Source: Daphnia pulex
Taxonomy: Eukaryota > Arthropoda > Branchiopoda > Diplostraca > Daphniidae
Length of the DNA stretch: 64,000 bases
Direction of reading: 5' to 3'
Assembly: GCF_021134715.1 (NCBI RefSeq)
Contig: NC_060024.1
Span: 6,696,001-6,760,000 of the forward strand
Part shown: positions 12,537 to 23,127 of the stretch, one piece after another
How positions within the stretch are numbered: position 1 is the stretch's first letter
Layout of the letters: each line of letters begins with the position of its first letter
The notes under the pieces: generated by a model
Database searches by the model: none
What the model saw: the letters and a program-made list of their open reading frames with translations, nothing else
Told to the model about the DNA's origin: nothing
Translations under genes and position numbers: made by a program

Positions 12537-15500
12537 CTACACCTCTTTCCACATCAGGCGATTAGTTGAGCGTACAAACTGCCGAAAGGCTTCCCATAAA
12601 ATGGGGTTCGATGGAATGGAATGCAATGACCTAGGCCAAGAACCATCAATAGAGATGCAAGTCGCAGCAAAAGGAAGACGTTGCTTGGAAAAGAGCGGAC
12701 AGTGAAAAATAAAATGCTCCACTGACTCCGTAGGACTGCCACAGGTGCAGACCGGAGAGTTGGCAAATTTAAAGCGGAACTGATGTTCTTTAAGTAGAGA
12801 ATGGCCGGTAAGGACTTGGGCGATCTGACGGCAGAGCTGGTGAGTTGGAATATGTCTGACGGACTCAATCGTTGGGAAAAATTCCCTAGTCATTTTTCCA
12901 TTTGAGCAGCTCCGCCATTCCGAATCCCACAATTCCTCGGCTATCTTTTTAATCGTGAGTCGAGCTGAAGATTTAGAGGGAAGTAATCTGGGAAGGTTAT
13001 AAAGACTGTCAAGACTGTCACCAGGAAGTTGACAGCCAGCGATGGCAAGCTGAAGGCCTACAGACTTTGAGAGTTGGCAAATAAACAATCGTATCTTATC
13101 TCGGTAGGGGACAAGCATGTCTAGACAAAGACGTTGAATTGCAGAAAGTTTAGAGAAATAGCGAGTGAACGTAAAGGCAGAAGGGTCGATTGCAATTATA
13201 TCGACACTGAGACCCTCTTCTAATAGACGGGAAGCCATCGTGATCGCACTCAAAACCGTAAGCTGTAAAGCAAGAAAAGCGCAGGTAGAAGGAACAGGTC
13301 CATTTACTAAATCTATGATTTCAGCATGGCTAGTCGCCACGTAACAACCACCATACGATCCGCGTGGCACTGCTGTAGCAGCGACAAAGATGCAAACAGA
13401 TTTGTCATTAGGGGCTAGCAACTCGCAACCCTCAACAAGGAGTGAAGGTTGTAAAAAGGGCTCCCAGGGAGGCAGTAATGGGTGAGAGTGCAGCATGGGC
13501 AAATCATATTTGGCGGACGTTGTAAGGCCAGGCAAACGGCTTGTTAACCACTTCGAGGACGCAAGAGAGAAATAGCCGGTGGAGTTAGAGTAGTAACGCA
13601 TGTAAGTGGTTTCAAGCACTCGCAAATCGATCGGAAGGATATTGGAGAGAGCAAGACAACTCTCTGTCGAGACAGATTTGAAGGCACTGGAAAGCGGAAG
13701 GGTAACAGAACGCTGAAACGAGCGGAGTAGCTTTATGTTTTTCTTAGAAGAGAGCATAGGAGCCCAAACGGAACAGCCATACAGCAGGAACGGTTCAACA
13801 ACAGAATAGTATAAAAATTTCAGTCTATATTTGTCATAGCCCCACGTTGATTTCAATGCCGCTCTTAGAGAAAAATAAACACGTTTGGCCGCCGCAATTT
13901 TTTGATTAACGTGGACTAGCCACTTAAGGCGACAGTCAACTGTGAGGCCAAGAAAGACGGTCTCAGTGGAAGGGGATATGGACAACCCATTGATTGTCAA
14001 ACTGAGGTGCGAGCAGTTTATTAATTTTTTGTTTACCAGCATGAAAACAGTTTTACTAGCATTAAGTGACATTTTTTTGCTCAAGCACCAATTGTTGACC
14101 TGATCACACATGATCTGCAAGTTGCGAGTAGCTATGGTGGGATCTTTGTGGGCCGTAGCCACAGTAAGGTCATCAGCAAACCCAACATTAAAAGAAAGGA
14201 AGGGAAAGCAGAGACGCAGCACATCATCAATTAAAACAGACCAAAGGAAGGGTGACAGAACGCCACCTTGAGGACAGCCGAGGCCAACATTTACCGTCAG
14301 AGAAGAGTCGTTTAGAGAGAAAAGCGCTGTGCGGTCTGAGAGAAAGCTCACGATTAATTGGGTCAGATAACGTGGACAATGACGACTATCAAGGGCTGAA
14401 ATAATGGCAGGATGCCACGCCGCATCAAATGCACTTTTTATATCTAAAAAGGCACAGGCTGTAGTACACTTGGCTTTGTTAGAAGATTCACAAAAAGAGA
14501 TCAGGGAGTGTGCTGCAGATTCAGTAGATTTACCCTGAATAAAGCCGTGTTGACTAGGACTTAGCCACTGACAGGTAGACGCCACCCACCTGACCCGGCT
14601 CAAGATCAATTTTTCCAGAACTTTCGCCAAGGTATTTACAACACTTATTGGGCGAAAACTGTTAAGAGAATCGTAGGCAGGCTTGTTGGGTTTGCCAATG
14701 ACGACAACTTTAGCAGCTTTCCAACAAGTCGGAAAGTAGGAGAGGGAAAAACAAGCATTCATAATATTTAAAAGATGGTCGGTGATCAATGGAAAACAGG
14801 AGTTGATCAAGGCTGTGGAGAGACCATCAAGTCCAGGAGAAGACTTAACATTCATAGATGTGACTGCCGATGCCAGTTCTTCAGATGTTATTGGAGGGAA
14901 GATGAATGAGGGGGAATGAGATGAAAAGGAATACGACTCTGCAAGTTTCTCGGCAGGGAGATGAACGTCTTCAGACGGGGGAGGCTCAGGAAAGAAGTGT
15001 TGGGCACATTTTTCTAAAATTGCCAGGGGTTCAGATATTTCAATGCCATCGACACAGATCACGGTAGGGAGACCAATACAAGATAACTTCCCAGAGGCAG
15101 CATTCAGGGCAGAGAACAGGTCACTGCTCCCTGGATTGGAACTACAGAGGAGCTTCCAAGCACCTTGTTTAGCCTTACGAATCTCACGCTGGTAAGAAGC
15201 TTTCAGGACTTTGAAGGAATTTTTATTCACCTCTGTACGTTGGGCTGACCACAACTTAAAAGCCTGACGTGTTTTGTGACGAAGACCACACAGTTCTTTG
15301 GACCACCATGGCATATTACGAGCACCAGGCTCAAGCGATTTGCTTGTTCTGGAGGAACGAGCAGCAGAGGAAATGAGCACACATAACTCTTCAATCGATA
15401 AGTCGATGCTTTGAGTCGTTACACAGGATTGCATTAAAAGAAGCTTGATAGCAGCAGAGACCTTGCCACGAAATTGTTCAACATTGATACGGGATATATG

Positions 15501-16244
15501 AGGAGTACGGACCTTAGTTCTTACTGAATTGAAAGGGTTAGAGGAAGTTGACCGTTGATCTATCTCAAAGTAAATGTAGGGATGATCAGACATGGAAGGA
15601 ATAGATGGAAAAAACCAACGAGAGCTTTTGACAGAGCTCCCAGCAAGCGTAAGATCGAGAAATGAGGTGCCAGCAGGAACGAATGAAAGTTGGTCTAAAG
15701 GCTGATTTAAGATTTGCAGGCAGTTATCTGAAATTACAGATTCCAATTCAGTCCCTCTAGCGTTGGTACATTTGCTGTTCCAGATTTTGTTCAAGGCATT
15801 AGAATCGACTGCGACGATCGACAGCTTGTTAAGAATGCCACCGATGCCAGAGATAAACTGAGTCACTACGTCATTGATAGATGGACGAAGATAGGCTGAA
15901 ATAAAACGGAAGGTACCAAATGGAGTGTACAAATCAACGGCCGCAATGTGGTTGGACTGGCTGCGACAAACTGCCCGGAAGGTAGTGGCAAGAGAGAGCC
16001 TGACAAGAACAGCCGACCCATATGCATGATCTTTGGAGAGAGAGTGAAACGATATATAGCCAGGAGGAATATTTGAAACTGTGGGAGAATTACTGTTCTT
16101 AGCATAAGGTTCTTGAATAAGGATTACATCAAATTTGTTTTCTAAAATCACCTCCGCCAAGGAGGCAGATGCAACCTTTGAATGACGAAGATTTACTTGC
16201 AAACATCTGAAAAGGCGATTAGGATTTACAGTATTGTCAGGCAT
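12537..16244 (-). CDS. LINE ORF2: endonuclease / reverse transcriptase polyprotein, 1235 aa
   Basis: Nicks target DNA and reverse-transcribes the element RNA. The N-terminal part is an APE-type endonuclease (LQVNLRHSKVA, then VILIQEPYAK, YLRPSIND, SDHPYIYFE). The reverse transcriptase follows at about 440-740, with SSPGLDGLSTALI, NSFRPISVVNTLAKVLEKLI, AFLDIKSAFDAAWH, GCPQGGVLSP and the catalytic GFADDLTVA. A weak RNase-H-like region at about 930-1080 appears to lack the usual first aspartate. The C-terminus carries a CxCG..ExxxHFIFHCPLF zinc motif. The start codon overlaps the ORF1 stop as TAATG. The frame is uninterrupted. Confidence 0.95.
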   Translation of the reverse strand: MPDNTVNPNRLFRCLQVNLRHSKVASASLAEVILENKFDVILIQEPYAKNSNSPTVSNIPPGYISFHSLSKDHAYGSAVLVRLSLATTFRAVCRSQSNHIAAVDLYTPFGTFRFISAYLRPSINDVVTQFISGIGGILNKLSIVAVDSNALNKIWNSKCTNARGTELESVISDNCLQILNQPLDQLSFVPAGTSFLDLTLAGSSVKSSRWFFPSIPSMSDHPYIYFEIDQRSTSSNPFNSVRTKVRTPHISRINVEQFRGKVSAAIKLLLMQSCVTTQSIDLSIEELCVLISSAARSSRTSKSLEPGARNMPWWSKELCGLRHKTRQAFKLWSAQRTEVNKNSFKVLKASYQREIRKAKQGAWKLLCSSNPGSSDLFSALNAASGKLSCIGLPTVICVDGIEISEPLAILEKCAQHFFPEPPPSEDVHLPAEKLAESYSFSSHSPSFIFPPITSEELASAVTSMNVKSSPGLDGLSTALINSCFPLITDHLLNIMNACFSLSYFPTCWKAAKVVVIGKPNKPAYDSLNSFRPISVVNTLAKVLEKLILSRVRWVASTCQWLSPSQHGFIQGKSTESAAHSLISFCESSNKAKCTTACAFLDIKSAFDAAWHPAIISALDSRHCPRYLTQLIVSFLSDRTALFSLNDSSLTVNVGLGCPQGGVLSPFLWSVLIDDVLRLCFPFLSFNVGFADDLTVATAHKDPTIATRNLQIMCDQVNNWCLSKKMSLNASKTVFMLVNKKLINCSHLSLTINGLSISPSTETVFLGLTVDCRLKWLVHVNQKIAAAKRVYFSLRAALKSTWGYDKYRLKFLYYSVVEPFLLYGCSVWAPMLSSKKNIKLLRSFQRSVTLPLSSAFKSVSTESCLALSNILPIDLRVLETTYMRYYSNSTGYFSLASSKWLTSRLPGLTTSAKYDLPMLHSHPLLPPWEPFLQPSLLVEGCELLAPNDKSVCIFVAATAVPRGSYGGCYVATSHAEIIDLVNGPVPSTCAFLALQLTVLSAITMASRLLEEGLSVDIIAIDPSAFTFTRYFSKLSAIQRLCLDMLVPYRDKIRLFICQLSKSVGLQLAIAGCQLPGDSLDSLYNLPRLLPSKSSARLTIKKIAEELWDSEWRSCSNGKMTREFFPTIESVRHIPTHQLCRQIAQVLTGHSLLKEHQFRFKFANSPVCTCGSPTESVEHFIFHCPLFSKQRLPFAATCISIDGSWPRSLHSIPSNPILWEAFRQFVRSTNRLMWKEV

Positions 16245-17596
16245 TAAGCACGCTCCATCCTAATCCTGTATCTTGCCACGGCTTTCATTTGGGAGGGACA
16301 ATGTCGATCACCAGCTTGATGATCACCTTTGCAATTCACACATTTCCATACCTTGCTAGAGCAGTCTCTAGTAAGATGTGGACCAGCGCATTTACCACAG
16401 CTGGGCTTAGGATCACGACATGTCGCCAAAACATGGCCATATCCTTGACATTTAAAGCATCGGCGGACCTCTCGGTCTAAAAGAATTTCAACAATACGGG
16501 CGGTGGTGTTGAAAAAATCAACCACACCGTTAAGGATGGCAAGATCACGAGTCTCTTTACAGTTGAAAAGAATTTTGACATGGCCCTTGGAAGAGTTAGG
16601 CTTAGCAAACAGTTGTGACACCGAATCGATTTTACCCTTCAACCCAAAGTTCCTCAACATTAACTCATCCTTCAAACTTGGCAGGTAGCTCAAATCAACA
16701 AACAAGGCAACAGCAGGGTACAGTTTGGTAGGACGAGATACAGAATTAAAAATATTTACACTGTCAGGTCCAGCCTTGGATTCCAGAATAGATTTGGCAC
16801 GATCAAGGTCAGCTGGGTCGTTAAGCCGGACGAAAATGTTGTTGTCCTTTTGCCTGACTGACGCTGGAACCGGGCCACCAGCGCCGGAATCAAGGAGCTT
16901 CTCCAATCCAGCCAGTGAGATTCGGTCAGGAGGCATGGCGCTGGATGAATAACTTGCTACGAGGACGGGAGCTTGCTGGCCTCGGACGGCTTGTGAGTAC
17001 AGAGGTTTGCCCGAGTGAACCGGAACGGCAGGTTGAGAAGTCAAGGAAGCACGCTGGTCGACGAATCGAAGAGTCATCGCATCCGCGAAGGCGAGCTTTA
17101 CATCCACCAGGTCGGATTCCAGCTTGGAGATACGTTCATGCTGGGTCTTAATAAAGTCGATAGCCGCCATTAATTTCTTGCAAATATCTTCTCTGTTGAG
17201 GGCATCAAGGTGAGAAAGCTCGGAGTCGTTGGTGAGGCTGCTGTAGTCTTCGTAACGAATTTTCTTAGGATCTGACATGGATACATCTGGGCTGGAATCC
17301 GCAGACAACAGACGTTTAGGCTTGGAGACTGTATTTGGAGTTGAGTAAACATCCTGATCACTATTGGCTAGGGTGAGAAAACTTGCGACATTGGTTGACT
17401 GCTTGCTGCTGTTTGCTTTTTGGAAATCTTGAAAGCAGTTCGTGGAGCAGAACTTCCGACTTTTCTTCCCTTTGAACGATTTTTGGCAAAAGCCACAAGT
17501 TATGGCAGAAGTTGCCGAAGTTGCCGAGCCAGGCTCAGAGATGTCGCCACCGTCGACCTGACTCATGTTGGTGGCTGGGACAGCAAGATCAAGCAC
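16244..17596 (-). CDS. LINE ORF1: nucleic-acid-binding gag-like protein, 450 aa
   Basis: Probably binds and packages element RNA. The N-terminal segment has a cysteine cluster CGFCQKSFKGKKSRKFCSTN, resembling an FCS/MYM-like zinc finger, followed by a serine-rich region and a coiled-coil stretch near residues 130-165. A central part (SKGHVKILFNCKETRDLAIL) looks like an RRM-type fold. Three cysteine knuckles close the protein (CFKCQGYGHVLATC, CGKCAGPHLTRDC, CVNCKGDHQAGDRHC). A second ATG ten codons in (MSQVDGGD) could be the true start. It ends in TAATG, shared with ORF2. Confidence 0.9.
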   Translation of the reverse strand: MLDLAVPATNMSQVDGGDISEPGSATSATSAITCGFCQKSFKGKKSRKFCSTNCFQDFQKANSSKQSTNVASFLTLANSDQDVYSTPNTVSKPKRLLSADSSPDVSMSDPKKIRYEDYSSLTNDSELSHLDALNREDICKKLMAAIDFIKTQHERISKLESDLVDVKLAFADAMTLRFVDQRASLTSQPAVPVHSGKPLYSQAVRGQQAPVLVASYSSSAMPPDRISLAGLEKLLDSGAGGPVPASVRQKDNNIFVRLNDPADLDRAKSILESKAGPDSVNIFNSVSRPTKLYPAVALFVDLSYLPSLKDELMLRNFGLKGKIDSVSQLFAKPNSSKGHVKILFNCKETRDLAILNGVVDFFNTTARIVEILLDREVRRCFKCQGYGHVLATCRDPKPSCGKCAGPHLTRDCSSKVWKCVNCKGDHQAGDRHCPSQMKAVARYRIRMERA

Positions 17597-17793
17597 ACAG
17601 AATTTTACAATCAGCAGAAAAATTATTGCCCTGTTACACCGAGATCACGGGTTTTCAGTCAACAAAAGGAGACCACAGGCGAGAATGTAGGGCAAAAAGA
17701 ACACTAAGAAAAGGTGATTGATTGGAGACTAAAAACTCTGACGTTTGCTAGACTAGCAGACGACCTAGCTTTCCTACGATATATAGTATGAAA

Positions 17794-17806
17794 GCAGGAC
17801 GCCCTT
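17794..17806. repeat. Target-site duplication, 5' side of the retrotransposon
   Basis: GCAGGACGCCCTT, a perfect match to 11925-11937. Confidence 0.95.
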
Positions 17807-19049
17807 GTCTTCCCACTTCCAGATGACTCGCTGCGGCAGCCGGGCGAATGTCGACAGGAAAATGTTGCGAACTCCGCCCGGAATTTCGACGCCTTTCAAA
17901 ATCGATCCGAAACTCAGGACGATGAATCCAGCGTCGCCCGACCCATCGACAAACAACTCCAAATCCTTTAAATAAACAAATTAAATTAATAATAATATTA
18001 AGATAATAAATAATCGACTGTATTATAGCCAAATGAAATATTATGGACTTGCATCAGTTTTTTTGTTTTATCCTACCGTGGGCAAAGGTTTTGGCGGGAC
18101 GCAGTGCATTCCGCCGACTTGGACGACGGCCGGCGACGTCGGCATCAGATAATTAATGCTGAAATGAGTGTTGGTCAGCAGGAGGCTCAAGCGGCGGTCC
18201 TCGATGTCGACGATGGAGGTGAAATTGTCGTAGCCCAGGACCTTGACGGCCGCTGAGTCGATGACGGGCACGACGTACAGGTGGTAGAAGGCCACAAGGG
18301 CCAAGCCGGTCACGGCGTTCAACGACCTCTGCCAGAAATTCATCCGGTCGGACAGGCTGAGCCCCGAGTGCGGGAAATGATCGAAAGCGAACGGTGTGCC
18401 CATCGTGTTCTGCAGCCACGGCGGAGGCACGAAACAGTTGAGGTAGACGAACGGAACGTCGAAGAGTTCGGCCAGCAGCAAGGTGCACTCGTTGAAGAAA
18501 CCGTCGACCAGGATGAGATGGAATTTCTCGTCCAGACCGGTGCTCATCAGCTGGCGGAAAACCGGATCCTCGTGGATGGCCCGGCAGTAGTTGGCCACCG
18601 TTTTGGGCACTCGGAAGAGCAGCCGCAGGGGATGGTCACGATCGCTGAAATTGACGTTGTGCTCACGATTGATTTCGGCCATGACGGGCGAGTAGAGCAC
18701 CCGCACATTACTATTGCTGGTCCGGTTGCTGCTACTGATGTGGCTGGGCGGTTTGAGGCCGTCCCAGTGGGTAACAAAGTGTCCGCGCTCGGCCAGCGCC
18801 GTCACCAGCGGCTTGAAGACGTTCGTGTGGCTGGGCGAGGTGATGGGCGTCAGGACGAGAATGTTGTAGCCATCGGCGGCGGCCGAAAAGAACAACAACA
18901 CCATTAGGGTCAGAACGCACGAAACGAACGGGCTAGACATTTTTTGGGAATAATTAACTCGTTTTTCCCACGACAGCAGAGATTTAAAAAATGTCAACAA
19001 ATACAGAAGGCAGATGCGGTTATAGCGAGTTGCCCTAATAATCCGACCG

Positions 19050-19057
19050 TTTATATA
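19050..19057 (-). promoter_or_regulatory. TATA box of the UGT gene
   Basis: The minus strand reads CTTATATAAACGG about 110 bases upstream of the UGT start codon (18940). The position suits transcription starting near 19022-19028; this is inferred. Confidence 0.5.
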
Positions 19058-19059
19058 AG

Positions 19060-22000
19060 AGATTGTGGCCCGTGCTCAGCCGAAGTGACTTGGACGAACG
19101 AGAGTTTCAAACTGGCCAAATCGAATGGAGTGCTTCCTATGCGCTATGTACAGGAGGAAAGCCTCCACACAATGTGGAGCGAATCAACAGCCGTCTTGGA
19201 ACTCGTTATTGTTGAGTTGGGTTCCAAGAAATTATATGCGAAGTATAGTGTAGGCTATGTGGTTATATAAAGGAAAAAAAATCTGGAAAAAAAAGAAAAA
19301 AATGATTGTATTATAATGTTGAACTCAGAATTTCTCTGATGTGTACTCTTTTATTAGAAAACCCCAAAGAAATCCAGTTTACACTATATTATATTCCGTC
19401 CTATGATTTGTGTAGAAAGTGCAGATTGCTGGGTCTACCGGCTCTTGATTGAAACATGTTTTTTTCAACGGGGGGATTATATATAAGCACATGGATTGAT
19501 ATTTAGGATAGCCATATAGCTGCAGGTGAAAATAGAACAAAATCAATCCAAAGGAGGCAAGGCGGAATAAGGATAAATACATCGGGTGAATCATTCGGAT
19601 CGGCTGCATGTTAGTTTTAATGTTTTATAGGCCTATACAGGTGCAAAACTATTATTGCGCGCAAATGAAGCTAGCTGTTGCTATGTAACCAGATATGGAT
19701 ATGCTCGGGCGATGGGTTACGCAATGCCCTAAAGAACTTGTCGTGGCCTAGGTCGCCGCTGTCTTATGTTTCTACATAGATATATCAAACCAGTTTATTA
19801 GAATGGTGCTAAGCAGCAGCAGAGAATAAGAAGAAAAAGAAACTAGTGCTGTCGAATTTCAGAGAAAATCAAAGGGAAACCAGGAAAACAGGGTCAGCGA
19901 AATGATATTGCTTTATAGCTAGAACAAAACGGAATGTCCTAATATATAAAGTGAACTGTTTTAACTCTTGACGCTTGATGGCATGACAAAGTTGTTTTCT
20001 GTTCAGGTTTTTTTTAATAATACAAACACAATAATAACTCGTTTTATGCAGACGTGAATAACTATTAGCTCCCATCGATCACTTATTTACGTGATGGTGC
20101 ATATGTCAAACTATCAAAAAGGCTGTAGCCTACCTATAAAAGTTGTGAACATGTATGCTGAAAAAAACCCCGTCGCTTCTGATATGTATAGGCCATTACT
20201 CGTTTGCTTCCCACACCGCCGCCAATAACTGACTTCTTTATTTGAATTTTTCTTTTCGTTATAAATCTAACGTTAGAAATCCTCGAATATAAAATAATAT
20301 CTGCTGTAGCTATAGCTAATATTAATTAAGAGAAAGGAGGGTATAAAACTATATCGTTATTATACAGTATAGCCTACCTGTTTTGTTGGCGATTGTAATT
20401 AACGTCAGTTAACGTTAATCGCGTTATTCGTGTGAAAACTCGAGGGGCTCGTTTATATAGCTACGTTGATACAAGAGTCTTTACTTGCTGGAAAACAGAG
20501 AAATTGCACTTGAGCGCTCTTATATAGGCTATACTGTACTGTATATCGCAGCACTGATGAGAAAGCCACTTTTATCTTGTTTTTCTTGTTGCGGCGCAGT
20601 TTGGGGTGAAAAGACACAGCACACATCAGTCGTCGCGACGACCTGACGGTGTTGTTTTTGAACGAGATAAAATTCGCATCGTCATGCTGATCTTGCTGGG
20701 AAAGTGGAAATATCCATTGGAATCCAGTTTATTATATTATTAGGCAATCGCTTTGGAATTAACGCGCTAACATATAAATATTATATTTTTGGATAACCTA
20801 CATAGCCATCTTAGGTGGACTGCTGCAGCTGCCTTTATACATACCTATATATTCCGGGCATGCAGCAGTATGTATATAGTGCTCTCTCTTGCATTCTTAC
20901 TTTCTTATTACATAAAAATAAATATTCCATAGTCCATTTGGACAAATAGATATCAATCAGTTTAATCGCAAAGGAATCCAAGAAGATCTGCAAATAGGCC
21001 TAATAATAAGCTTGACAAATTTTGGGATTCGCCTTATTATGTGTTTCAAATTAAGCTTCAATATACTGTAGAGTTCCAAAAAGAATTCTAGTCTTGGCTA
21101 GAAAAACAAAACATTGTTATTAATTCAAATGAAACCTTCATTTATAACTTCTGTCAATTTCTTATTCCCGCAGAATAAGATCGATTCATCTTTTATATTC
21201 CTGGCTGCTGCTGCTAGCTACTAATTCGGCCCCGTTCCAGGGCACTGCTCAGGAAGAAATTAACCCGCGCCATATGTTGCGAATTATAATACCAGCAGCA
21301 AATCTTGACTGTACAGCAAAATGCTGGATGCGACGTTCGTTTTGCTCCAGATTGTGTTAGGGTCAACTGATTTGCCTGCTGGAAACAACTGTATAAAACC
21401 TTTCCGAACCTTTCAAAACATTTTTTTATTCCGAATGGCCGGACTGAGCGGTTTGTCTAGTTTCTTTTTTATAGGGCGTCTGAGGACCAGCAGTCAAAAC
21501 ACAAAATGTTGGAGATCTTGTATCTACAAAATATAAACGTGCTGAAAAACAGGATGTCCCGCAGGAATGCTGCTGCAACTTAGGTCTCTCCGCGTTTTGT
21601 TTCTTGTTTGGTTATTTTTCCGGGTTGTTTCACAATTGCGCAACTTTATACGCTCGTCGTGCATGATTTTAATTTGTTGTATACAGAATATGATTTTATT
21701 CCGCAGCAGTCGCTTTCTAATAGCCACTCGCGGAGAATGGCCTATATAGCCTAATAAAGGGAAAGTTGCCTGCTAAAAATTGTTTTGCTTGAGATTTACA
21801 TATTAGCTAAAATATCGTACCGCATAAACCGCTCTAGAAAGGTTATTGGGTCCAGATGATGCATATGGGGTTGTCTGGTTGCTTGTGCCAAAACGGCTTC
21901 ATGACTCAGCATTATATTGTTTCAACTATATTTGAGTGACTTGCGGAAGACTATTGCAGAAACGACTGTAGGCCTATTATATAATAGGCCTACTCTAGAC

Positions 22001-23127
22001 GATTGATGATCCAATGAGGTCAGATACCAAATCGATTACTACGAATAGGCTAGTTGCTTGCTGTCATCAGACCAGCAATCGCGGGTGCTCAAATTATTAT
22101 ACACATCTCACATCTGCTCTTGTATCCGACAAGTCCGTTCCCATTATGATCTCTGGAGACATTTTTTCGTTATTAAAGTGTGCCTAATCTGAAAAAATTT
22201 GTGTCAAAACTATAGACCCCCTGATGAACTTTCCCGGAACTTTCCAGTGCAAAATTTTACGGCTGTAAAGCCATAATCAGAAATGCATCCATTCTTCCCT
22301 CTTTCCACGTGAGAAAATGTTTAGATTTTCAATGCATACTATTATAATGTTGGACTATATATAGTTGACTGTATATATAGCTTTCTCCGTCAGACCTGTT
22401 CAAGCCAAAAATCCTGAATGAAAGCCTCTTCGTAATTATTTGAGACGATCGAGTCCGTTGCGCTCCAAGCACATAATATTTCAGTGGAACAACTTCGCCT
22501 AAATTATCTAGCTCTTAATCAATGATTTTAAAAAGTTACGCCTCTATATAACAGATAAGGAATATAAGTAATGAGGAATAACAGGTTACAAGATTTTCAA
22601 AATGTTCTCTTATATTGTAAATTAAAATCATTTCCGCTATTCCGCATTGGAGTTATTTTGAGTGGCCTAATACAGTTCGTATTAAGTTATTGCAGGTCAA
22701 TTCACAAGCAAAGTCGATTCTGTGTCATGGTCGTATATTTGTAAAACGGTAAAACAAAAAAAAAACAGGTATCACATATGATATCTTGAAGCAGTTTGAC
22801 CAGAAAACCAGAAATCTCGTTTTGTTTTTTGCTGTGGATGGAGCCAATGGCATTATTAAGCATTAGTACATATATAACGTGGGCATCAGGCATTTGTTAT
22901 TTGATTCTTTTTGCTTGGTGCAAATGCTGAGAGCGATTTCAATAAATTCTTCCGGTTACTCTTCGCCTTGCTCATTTCACGTTTCGATTTCAACAGTGAC
23001 ACTCGTCCCTCATTGGGGTCCCCTCCATTTGAGACTTTAACTTATTCAAAATCAAAACGTCCTTTTCTATTATTAAGTGCGTTTGAAACCGAACCCAATT
23101 CGCCTATTTGCTGTAGACATCGTCACC
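19060..23127. other. 4 kb intergenic region
   Basis: No supportable gene on either strand. AT-rich, with four TAGGCCTA palindromes (19628, 20995, 21969, 21985, the last two only 16 bases apart) and many TATATAG words. Could hold distal regulatory elements or undetected decayed repeats. Confidence 0.5.

Larger units (their letters stand above)
11938..17793 (-). mobile_element. Full-length non-LTR retrotransposon (LINE), about 5.86 kb
   Basis: The element runs on the minus strand. The 5' end is at 17793, followed by a short 5' UTR, ORF1 (17596-16244), ORF2 (16244-12537), a 3' UTR of about 560 bases and a poly-A tail seen as 42 T on the plus strand (11936-11977, the first two shared with the duplication). 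A perfect 13-bp target duplication flanks it. Both reading frames are open, so it may be mobilisation-competent. The endonuclease/RT arrangement, the CCHC ORF1 and an RNase-H-like region place it in the broad I/Jockey assemblage; the clade is not resolved. Confidence 0.95.
11350..18940 (-). pseudogene. UDP-glycosyltransferase split by a retrotransposon (disrupted allele)
   Basis: UGT family enzyme of the ER lumen, conjugating sugar from UDP-sugar to lipophilic substrates. Exon 1 (18077-18940) starts with a signal peptide (VLTLMVLLFFSAAADG) and the acceptor-binding half (PITSPSHTNVFKPL). The later exon starts at 17965 (FVDGSGDAGFIVLSFGS) and is interrupted after WKWEDKGVL. It resumes at 11924 with LPDGLIPSNVKLVSWLPQQD, the UGT signature FITHCGLLSKQEAVYHG and VPFIALPVWSDQPINAQK, a C-terminal membrane anchor (FLSAVCLLAIYILF) and a stop at 11350. 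Without the insert and one target duplication the two parts (172 + 575 bases) are in frame, giving a 536-aa protein, a normal length. As it stands, translation would end inside the insert and lose the sugar-binding signature. An in-frame ATG upstream at 19000 is less likely because it would bury the signal peptide. Confidence 0.9.

Noticed and set aside
18281-18907. Long plus-strand open frame opposite the UGT first exon
   Set aside because: Composition is that of an antisense shadow of the conserved UGT exon; no family resemblance.
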